Assembly (NCBI RefSeq): GCF_017833525.1
Contig: NZ_JAFICD010000006.1
Span: 62,001-126,000 of the forward strand
Length of the DNA stretch: 64,000 nucleotides
Direction of reading: 5' to 3'
From: Duganella sp. 1411
GTDB taxonomy: Bacteria > Pseudomonadota > Gammaproteobacteria > Burkholderiales > Burkholderiaceae_D
Shown: positions 57,843-64,000 of the stretch, piece after piece
How the letters are laid out: the number at the start of each line of letters is the position of its first letter
How positions within the stretch are numbered: the first letter of the stretch is position 1
Made by a program: the position numbers and the translations under genes
The notes under the pieces: model-generated
The model's input: only the letters and a program-made list of their open reading frames with translations
What the model was told of the DNA's origin: nothing
Databases searched by the model: none

Positions 57843-59489
57843 ATGGTGACTCTCTCGCTGCGCGCCAAATTCCTGCTGCTAAGCGCCATGATCCAGGTGC
57901 TGGTGGTCGGCCTGCTGATCTGGAACAGCATCCGCCTGATGAACCACGCGGTGAACACCAACGCCGAGCGGGTCGCGCAGGAATACGCCGTCACGCTCAA
58001 TCTCTCGCTCGGCCCCTATGCCACGCGCGGCCGCCTGTCGGAGCTGGACGGCTATCTGGCCGAGATGCTCAAGGATCCCGACGATAGCCTGATCCGCTAT
58101 CTGCTGGTGCTCGACGAAAACGAACAACCGATCATCGAAGTGGGCAAGCGCGACGCGCCGCTGCCGGCCGTCCTCAAACAAGGCGGCGGCACCGGCTTCA
58201 AGGGCGTCCGCACCATCATCAGCGGCGCCACGCTGCACGCGCGCGCCCCGCTGCTGCTGCGCGATAACCGCGTCGGCAGCATCAACTTCGGCCTCACCAC
58301 GGAAGATCTCAAACACGCGCGCGACAAGGTCATGCTGCAGGGCGGCGTGATCTCGCTGGCCGGGCTGGCGGTCGGACTGCTGCTGTTCTACGCCTTCACC
58401 CACGGTATCGGCCGCCGGCTGCAGGCCTTGATGGGACAGTCCGCGCAAATGGAACTGGGCGATTACAGCAAGGCGCTGGCGGTCGACGGCGACGACGAAA
58501 TCGCCGCCTTCGCGCGCGCGCTCAACGCCATGAGCGGCGCGCTGCGCGAACGGATCGCGCAGCTGGAGCATTCGGAGCTGCGCTTGTCCGAGGCCAAGCG
58601 GGACCTGAAGGACCTCAACGTCTCGCTGGAAAGCCGCGTGCGCGAACGCTCGGCCGCGCTGGAACGCGCCAACGCCGATCTGAGCGCCGCGTTGCAAACC
58701 TTGCAGCGCACCCAGGTCGAGCTGCTGGCGTCGGAGAAAATGGCCTCGCTTGGATCGCTGGTGGCGGGCATCGCGCACGAACTCAATACGCCGATCGGCA
58801 ACAGCCTGCTGGCATCGACCTCGCTGCGCGACCGCGTCGAGGATTTCGAGCGCCACGTCGGCGCCGGCGCGCTGCGCCGCTCGGAATTGATCGTGCATCT
58901 GGAGGAGGTGCGCACGGCCAGCGAGTTGATTTCGAACTCGCTGCACAAGGCGGCGGAGCTGATCTCGTCGTTCAAGCAGATTGCCGTCGACCAGACCAAC
59001 GACCAGCGGCGCGAGTTCGACCTGCAGGAGGCGGTGCGCGACACCATTGCCACGTACACGCCGCGCCTGCGCCGCGCCGGCTGCGAAGTCGTGCTGGAGA
59101 TCCAGGAAGGGCTGCGCTTCGATTCCTATCCGGGCGGGCTGTATCAAGTCCTCAACAACCTGATGAACAATGCGCTCAACCACGCCTTCGAGGCCGGCGC
59201 GGGCGGCGTCATCACCGTGCACGCCGAGGCGGCGGCCGACGGCATGGTGGCGCTGACCTTCAGCGACAACGGCGCCGGCATGACCGACGAAGTGCTGCGC
59301 CGGGTGTTCGATCCGTTCTTCACCACGCGCATGGGCCAGGGCGGCACGGGGCTCGGCATGCACATCGTCTACAACACCGTCAGCGCGGTGCTGGGCGGGC
59401 GCATCAGCGTCTCGTCGGCGCCGGGCGCGGGGACGTCGGTGCGCATGCTGCTGCCGCGTGCCGCGCCGCAGCGCGACGCCGGCCGGTAA
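57843..59489 (+). CDS. Membrane sensor histidine kinase
   Basis: ATG at 57843 with GGAG 5 nt upstream is preferred over the GTG two codons earlier; 548 residues. Layout: membrane helix ~8-28, periplasmic sensing domain ~30-158, second helix ~160-182, HAMP ~183-235, coiled coil ~245-305, phospho-acceptor His in SLVAGIAHELNTPIGNSL, ATPase domain with NNLMNNALNHAF, DNGAGM and GTGLGMHIV. No response regulator is adjacent. It is 52 bp after the PstS-like gene, so that protein could deliver the signal to its periplasmic domain. Confidence 0.9.
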   Translation: MVTLSLRAKFLLLSAMIQVLVVGLLIWNSIRLMNHAVNTNAERVAQEYAVTLNLSLGPYATRGRLSELDGYLAEMLKDPDDSLIRYLLVLDENEQPIIEVGKRDAPLPAVLKQGGGTGFKGVRTIISGATLHARAPLLLRDNRVGSINFGLTTEDLKHARDKVMLQGGVISLAGLAVGLLLFYAFTHGIGRRLQALMGQSAQMELGDYSKALAVDGDDEIAAFARALNAMSGALRERIAQLEHSELRLSEAKRDLKDLNVSLESRVRERSAALERANADLSAALQTLQRTQVELLASEKMASLGSLVAGIAHELNTPIGNSLLASTSLRDRVEDFERHVGAGALRRSELIVHLEEVRTASELISNSLHKAAELISSFKQIAVDQTNDQRREFDLQEAVRDTIATYTPRLRRAGCEVVLEIQEGLRFDSYPGGLYQVLNNLMNNALNHAFEAGAGGVITVHAEAAADGMVALTFSDNGAGMTDEVLRRVFDPFFTTRMGQGGTGLGMHIVYNTVSAVLGGRISVSSAPGAGTSVRMLLPRAAPQRDAGR

Positions 59490-59519
59490 CGCCAGAATCA
59501 ATCTGAAACACGCGCTAAC

Positions 59520-59618
59520 CCGGGGTCAGGTCCACCATTTCTACACGAACGGGACCGTATAGGCCGATGCCCCCGCCGTACAGCAGGGCCCGTGTAGAAA
59601 TGGTGGACCTGACCCCGG
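59520..59618. repeat. Inverted doublet, GGGGTCAGGTCCACC family, copy 3
   Basis: Arms at 59520-59547 and 59591-59618 are reverse complements of 28 bp separated by 43 bp, the same arm length and spacing as the copy at 13376. It lies between the convergent sensor kinase and secA genes. Confidence 0.88.
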
Positions 59619-59624
59619 AATGAA

Positions 59625-59649
59625 AAACCGGAGCGCTGGGCTCCGGTTT
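59625..59649 (-). terminator. Intrinsic terminator of secA
   Basis: AAACCGGAGC (59625-59634) pairs with GCTCCGGTTT (59640-59649) around a 5-nt loop. On the minus strand it is followed by TTTCATT, 6 bp after the secA stop. Confidence 0.85.
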
Positions 59650-59655
59650 CTATTT

Positions 59656-62448
59656 TTACGCCAGCTTGCCGTGGCAGGCTTTGTACTTCTTGCCGCTGCC
59701 GCATGGGCACGGGTCGTTGCGGCCAACCTTGAGGCCCAGCTCCATCAGCTGCTCGCCGCTCAGGCCACGCAGCTCCGGCGGCAACCCGCCCAGGTTCGAC
59801 GCCGCCTGTGGCGCCAGCAGTTCTTCCGGCGCCGCGTTCGGGTTGAAGTCGGCGTGCTGGTAGCTGACGTTTTCCACGTGCGATTGCTGCATCGCCGCTT
59901 CGGCCGCGTCGATCTCTTCGCGCGACTGGATGCGTACCGTCATGATCAACTTGACCACTTCGTTCTTGATCATGTCGAGCATCTGGCCAAACAGTTCGAA
60001 CGCCTCGCGCTTGTATTCCTGCTTCGGATTCTTTTGCGCGTAGCCGCGCAGGTGGATACCCTGGCGCAGGTGGTCCAGCGCGGCCAGGTGCTCGCGCCAG
60101 TGGCTGTCGACGCTTTGCAGCATGACGTTGCGCTCGAAGCCGCCGAACGATTCCTTGCCGACGATATCGATCTTGGCCTGGTACACCGCGTCGGCCGCGG
60201 CCAGCACGCGCTCGAGGATGTCGTCGTCGTTGAGGTTCTGCTCGGACTCCAGCATTTTGCTCAGCGGCAGGTCGATATGCCATTCCGCCGCCAGCGCCGC
60301 TTCCAGGCCCTTGATGTTCCACTGTTCCTCGACCGATTCGGCCGGCACGTATTCGCGTACCAGGTCGGTGAAGGCGCCGTGGCGCAGCGATTCGATCAGT
60401 TCCGAGATGTCGGTCGTTTCCAGCAGCTCGTTACGCTGCTGGTAGATCACCTTGCGCTGGTCGTTGGCGACGTCGTCGTACTCAAGCAGCTGTTTGCGAA
60501 TGTCGAAGTTGCGCGCCTCGACCTTGCGCTGCGCCGATTCGATCGAGCGCGAAACGATGCCCGCTTCGATTGGTTCGCCTTCCGGCATCTTCAGGCGGTC
60601 CATGATGGCGCGCACGCGGTCGCCCGCGAAGATGCGCAGCAGCTGGTCGTCGAGCGACAGGAAGAAGCGCGACATGCCCGGATCGCCCTGGCGCGCGGCG
60701 CGGCCACGCAGCTGGTTGTCGACGCGGCGCGATTCGTGGCGCTCGGTGCCGACGATATGCAAACCGCCGGCGGCGACCACTTGCTCGTGCAAGGCCTGCC
60801 AGCCGTCGCGCAGCGCCTTGGCTTGCGCCGCCTTGTCGGCGTCGCTGAGCTCCGGATTGGCTTCGATAAACTGGATCTGCTTTTCGACGTTGCCGCCCAA
60901 GACGATGTCGGTACCGCGGCCGGCCATGTTGGTGGCGATGGTGATCGCCTTCGGGCTACCCGCCTGGGCGATGATTTCCGCCTCGCGGGCATGCTGCTTG
61001 GCGTTCAGGACGTTGTGCGGCAGGCCGCCCTTGGTCAGGATGCCCGACAGCAGTTCCGAGTTTTCGATCGAGGTGGTACCGACCAGCACCGGTTGGCCGC
61101 GGTCGTAGCATTCGCGGATTTCCAGCATCATGGCGTTGTACTTCTCGGCCGCCGATTTGTAGACCTGGTCCTGGCGGTCCTTGCGCTGCGAAGGACGGTT
61201 CGGCGGAATGACGACCGTTTCGAGGCCGTAGATTTCTTGGAACTCGTACGCCTCGGTGTCGGCGGTGCCGGTCATGCCGGCCAGCTTGGCGTACATGCGG
61301 AAGTAGTTCTGGAACGTGATCGAGGCCAAGGTCTGGTTCTCGTTCTGGATCTTGACGCCCTCTTTCGCCTCGACCGCCTGGTGCAGGCCGTCGGACCAGC
61401 GGCGCCCCGTCATCAGGCGGCCGGTGAATTCGTCGACGATGACCACTTCGTTGTTCTGCACCACGTAGTGCTGGTCCTTGAAGTACAGCGCGTGCGCGCG
61501 CAGCGCCGCGTACAGGTGGTGCACCAAGGTGATGTTGGCCGAGTCGTACAGCGAGGCGCCTTCCGGCAGCAGACCCATTCTGGTCAGGATCGCTTCGGCC
61601 TTTTCGTGGCCCGCTTCGGTCAGCAGCACCGTGTGGGCTTTTTCGTCCTTCACGTAGTCGCCGGGGACTTCGACCTTGCCCTTGCCGTCGGGCGTCTCTT
61701 CGCCGATCTGCTGCGTGAGCAGCTTCGGCAGCTCGTTGATCTTGTGGTACAGGTCCGTGTGGTTCTCGGCCTGGCCGGAGATGATCAGCGGGGTGCGGGC
61801 TTCGTCGATCAGGATCGAGTCGACTTCATCGACGATGCCGAAGTTGAGCGCGCGCTGGACGCGGTCGCCCGCCTCGAACACCATGTTGTCGCGCAGGTAG
61901 TCGAAGCCGAATTCGTTGTTGGTGCCGTAGGTGATGTCCGACGCGTACGCCGCCTGCTTGGTGGCGTGCTCCATCTGCGACAGGTTGATGCCGGTCGTCA
62001 GGCCGAGCCAGGCGTACAGCTTGCCCATGGTCTCGGCGTCGCGCTGGGCCAGGTAGTCGTTGACGGTGACGATGTGCACGCCCTTGCCCGACAGCGCGTT
62101 CAGGTAGGCCGGCAGGGTCGCGGTCAAGGTCTTGCCCTCGCCCGTGCCCATCTCGGCGATCTTACCGAAGTGCAGAACCATACCGCCCAGCAATTGCACG
62201 TCGAAGTGGCGCATCTTGAAGACGCGCTTGCTCGCCTCGCGGCAGACGGCAAAGGCCTCGGGCAACAGCGCGTCGAGCGTCTCGCCGTTGGCGATGCGCG
62301 CCTTGAAGGCGGGCGTCTTCGCTTGCAGCTCGGCATCCGACAGTTTTTCCATCGCGGGCTCGAGCGCATTGATCTCGCGTACCGTTTTTTGGTATTGCTT
62401 GAGCAGTCGCTGGTTGCGGCTGCCGAAAATCTGGGTCAGTAATGACAT
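59656..62448 (-). CDS. secA: Preprotein translocase ATPase SecA
   Basis: A 930-residue protein, a normal SecA length. It drives Sec-dependent export at the SecYEG channel. Nucleotide-binding domain 1 has Walker A (MGTGEGKTLTATL, ~residue 102-114) and the DEAD-type DEVDSILIDEARTPLII (~207-223). Domain 2 contains TNMAGRGTDIVLGG. The C-terminal zinc finger is CPCGSGKKYKACHG, the SecB-binding tail. It is divergent from the DUF721/DciA gene and ends in a hairpin terminator. Identity is certain. Confidence 0.98.
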   Translation of the reverse strand: MSLLTQIFGSRNQRLLKQYQKTVREINALEPAMEKLSDAELQAKTPAFKARIANGETLDALLPEAFAVCREASKRVFKMRHFDVQLLGGMVLHFGKIAEMGTGEGKTLTATLPAYLNALSGKGVHIVTVNDYLAQRDAETMGKLYAWLGLTTGINLSQMEHATKQAAYASDITYGTNNEFGFDYLRDNMVFEAGDRVQRALNFGIVDEVDSILIDEARTPLIISGQAENHTDLYHKINELPKLLTQQIGEETPDGKGKVEVPGDYVKDEKAHTVLLTEAGHEKAEAILTRMGLLPEGASLYDSANITLVHHLYAALRAHALYFKDQHYVVQNNEVVIVDEFTGRLMTGRRWSDGLHQAVEAKEGVKIQNENQTLASITFQNYFRMYAKLAGMTGTADTEAYEFQEIYGLETVVIPPNRPSQRKDRQDQVYKSAAEKYNAMMLEIRECYDRGQPVLVGTTSIENSELLSGILTKGGLPHNVLNAKQHAREAEIIAQAGSPKAITIATNMAGRGTDIVLGGNVEKQIQFIEANPELSDADKAAQAKALRDGWQALHEQVVAAGGLHIVGTERHESRRVDNQLRGRAARQGDPGMSRFFLSLDDQLLRIFAGDRVRAIMDRLKMPEGEPIEAGIVSRSIESAQRKVEARNFDIRKQLLEYDDVANDQRKVIYQQRNELLETTDISELIESLRHGAFTDLVREYVPAESVEEQWNIKGLEAALAAEWHIDLPLSKMLESEQNLNDDDILERVLAAADAVYQAKIDIVGKESFGGFERNVMLQSVDSHWREHLAALDHLRQGIHLRGYAQKNPKQEYKREAFELFGQMLDMIKNEVVKLIMTVRIQSREEIDAAEAAMQQSHVENVSYQHADFNPNAAPEELLAPQAASNLGGLPPELRGLSGEQLMELGLKVGRNDPCPCGSGKKYKACHGKLA

Positions 62449-62696
62449 GCTTGAATTCTTGAAAAAACGCCGTTAAAAAAAGCTCTGTAGGTGGAAAACG
62501 CCTTACCGCACGGAGTTCGACTATGGCAAAAGACGGTGATTTTATCATGCGTCCGTCCCAAGGTTGGGTTATTGGCCTATATAACAATAGCCCAGACGTG
62601 AACAATGTCACAAAATCAATCTATTTTACCCGCTGGCCGGGTGGCGGGCACGACGGGCGGATGACGGCGAGCGGGCGCTGTGATATGTTTCGCCGC

Positions 62697-63176
62697 ATGC
62701 GATTTAATTCCTCCAACGTCTCGATCAACCGCCGCACGCCTGTCGGGGCGACCGACTTCCTGCGCCGCGACGACAAGCTGGCGGCCATGCTGCCGGCCAT
62801 CGAGCGCATGGCGGCGCTGCAAAAAGATTGTGCGACGGCCCTGCCGGCGATGTTCAAGTATTGCGAGATCCTGGCCTTCGAGGGCGGCCAGCTGGTGTTG
62901 TCGTTGCCGAACGCCGCGCTCGCGGCAAAGCTCAAGCAGCAAATCCCGAAGCTGCAGGAAACCTTGGCGCGGCGCGGCTGGCAGGTGCAGGGCGTCAAGC
63001 TCAAGGTGCAGATGAGCAAGCCGGCCGAGATCAAGGAGCAGATGCGGGCGCTGTCGCTGCCGGAGGCGGCCGTGACGGCCTTCGACCAGTTGGGCGAGAC
63101 CCTGGAGGACACGCCGCAGAACGCCACCTTGATCGCGGCGTTGAAAGCGATGGTGGCCCGGCGCCGCCCGGCTTAA
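62697..63176 (+). CDS. DUF721 protein, DciA-like helicase-loader
   Basis: ATG at 62697 (MRFNSSNVSINRRTPVGATD) is preferred, giving 159 residues; ATG at 62685 is also possible and neither has a strong ribosome site. The middle part, AALPAMFKYCEILAFEGGQL followed by LPNAALAAKLKQQIPKLQ, is the DUF721 core. DUF721 proteins include DciA, which helps load the replicative helicase in bacteria lacking DnaC. The gene between lpxC and secA is the classic location in this group, here on the opposite strand to both. Confidence 0.82.
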   Translation: MRFNSSNVSINRRTPVGATDFLRRDDKLAAMLPAIERMAALQKDCATALPAMFKYCEILAFEGGQLVLSLPNAALAAKLKQQIPKLQETLARRGWQVQGVKLKVQMSKPAEIKEQMRALSLPEAAVTAFDQLGETLEDTPQNATLIAALKAMVARRRPA

Positions 63177-63196
63177 ACCCGCACCGCGCGCGCCCT

Positions 63197-63240
63197 GGGG
63201 TCGTACGGGGGCGCCGAGTCCCCGTACGGGGTACGCCCCC
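63197..63240. repeat. Nested palindromic repeat, GGGGTCGTAC family, copy 2
   Basis: GGGGTCGTACGGGGGCGCCG is followed by AGTCCCCGTACGGGGTACGC and CCCC, the same nested order as at 6791-6833 with an extra CGTACGGGG. It separates the convergent ends of the DUF721 and lpxC genes. Confidence 0.75.
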
Positions 63241-63257
63241 GTCGTTGCCGGGTTCGA

Positions 63258-64000
63258 TTAAGTTAGCGCCCACTCGCGCGCCATCTGGCGCAGATACGAC
63301 GGCGGCGCCGCCTCATTGGTCTCGAACGAGACGATCTCATACGCGTCCGGATGCTTGAGCAGCTCCAGCAGCAGCTGGTTGTTCAGCGCATGGCCGGACT
63401 TGTGCGCCTCGTAGCTGGCCAGCAGCGGATGGCCGACCAGATACAAATCGCCGATGGCATCCAAAATCTTGTGCCGCACGAACTCGTCGTCATAGCGCAG
63501 CCCGTCCGAATTCAGTATCCGGTACTCGTCCATCACGATGGCGTTCTCGAGCGAGCCGCCGCGCGCCAGGCCTATGCCGCGCAGCATCTCCACGTCCTGC
63601 ATGAAGCCGAACGTGCGGGCGCGCGCCACGTCGTGCACATACGAAACGTCGCCGAAGTCGACGTTGGCGCGCTGCTGCGTGCCGTCGACGGCGGGATGGT
63701 TGAACTCGATGAAAAAGTCCAGCTTGAAGCCGTTGTGCGGGGTCAGGCGCGCCCATTTTTCCTTGTCGCCCTTGCCTTCGCGCACCTCGACCGGCTTCAG
63801 CACGCGGATGAATTTCTTCGCGGCGGGCTGCTCGAGCACGCCCGCCTGCTGCAGCAGGAACACGAACGACGACGCCGAACCGTCCATGATCGGGATTTCC
63901 TCGGCGCTGACCTCGATGTACAGGTTGTCGATGCCTAGGCCGGCGCAGGCCGACATCAGGTGCTCGACGGTCGACACGCGGGCGCCGTCCTTGACCAGCA
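63258..64000 (-). CDS. lpxC: UDP-3-O-acyl-N-acetylglucosamine deacetylase (5' end beyond window)
   Basis: The frame stays open through the window edge (LVKDGARVSTVEHLMSACAG), so about the first 60 residues are missing and the ATG is outside. LpxC removes the acetyl group in the committed step of lipid A synthesis. Zinc ligands are visible in STVEHLMSA (His) and further on in SGHALNNQLLL and the HKILDAIGDLYL segment (His, Asp). It is convergent with the DUF721 gene. Its C-terminal residues ARE-WALT end near a repeat. Confidence 0.96.
   Translation of the reverse strand, partial: LVKDGARVSTVEHLMSACAGLGIDNLYIEVSAEEIPIMDGSASSFVFLLQQAGVLEQPAAKKFIRVLKPVEVREGKGDKEKWARLTPHNGFKLDFFIEFNHPAVDGTQQRANVDFGDVSYVHDVARARTFGFMQDVEMLRGIGLARGGSLENAIVMDEYRILNSDGLRYDDEFVRHKILDAIGDLYLVGHPLLASYEAHKSGHALNNQLLLELLKHPDAYEIVSFETNEAAPPSYLRQMAREWALT

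Noticed and set aside
59620..62442. 940-residue open frame on the plus strand
   Set aside because: It is exactly antisense to secA and has shadow-type composition.

Overview
The window looks like chromosomal DNA of a GC-rich betaproteobacterium, most likely Oxalobacteraceae (Massilia/Duganella/Janthinobacterium type). The evidence is the housekeeping order lpxC - DUF721/DciA - secA, argJ - DUF815 ATPase - mutT, and pilB - pilC - pilD - coaE - zapD - yacG, together with several Oar/TonB-type receptors. The genus is an inference from gene order and style, not from a search. I found no tRNA, rRNA, CRISPR array, prophage or transposase.

Layout. 1-7.7 kb (minus strand): a deoxynucleoside/nucleoside salvage operon, punA - deoB - deoC - two-domain aldehyde dehydrogenase - deoA - cdd - a partial nucleoside deaminase. 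7.9-10.9 kb (plus): HTH-fused pseudouridine kinase, psuG and a LysR regulator. 11-13.4 kb (minus): DUF969 - DUF979 - pcp, a probable pyroglutamate-related unit. 13.5-21.1 kb: a TonB receptor and a BMP-type nucleoside ABC importer (binding protein, ATPase, two permeases). 21.1-24.3 kb: cytochrome c, NudK-like Nudix, DeoR regulator, GST and HxlR regulator. 24.3-41.3 kb: a run of about 17 kb, all on the minus strand, for nucleic-acid and purine breakdown (S1/P1-type nuclease, secreted phospholipase-D-fold protein, 5'-nucleotidase, Oar-like TonB receptor, exported adenosine deaminase, guanine deaminase, xdhC, xdhB, xdhA, puuE), with uraH divergent at its end. 42-45 kb: TPR-methyltransferase and an exported M20 peptidase. 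45-53 kb: CorC-type protein, type IV pilus genes pilB/C/D interrupted by an opposite-strand histidine kinase, then coaE, zapD and yacG. 53-55.8 kb: mutT, DUF815 ATPase and argJ. 56-59.5 kb: porin, small phosphate-binding-like protein and sensor kinase. 59.6-64 kb: secA, DciA and partial lpxC.

How the genes fit together. Roughly two thirds of the window can be read as one scavenging chain. Nucleic acids or nucleotides would be cut and dephosphorylated outside the cytoplasm, adenosine deaminated there, nucleosides imported by the ABC system, split by phosphorylases or PsuG, and the sugar and purine parts oxidised (DeoB/DeoC/ALDH; GuaD/XDH/UraH/PuuE). The individual families are known; the claim that they form one functional block is inference from co-location.

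Three families of intergenic palindromic repeats are scattered between these genes: REPIN-like inverted doublets carrying GGCGGATTA, doublets with GGGGTCAGGTCCACC arms, and nested GGGGTCGTAC hairpins. They mark most transcription-unit boundaries and generate many false small ORFs. The strongest small-scale regulatory signals are a pair of 12-bp repeats placed across the psuK promoter, 10-bp-phased repeats upstream of the DeoR regulator, and an operator cluster between the GST and HxlR genes.
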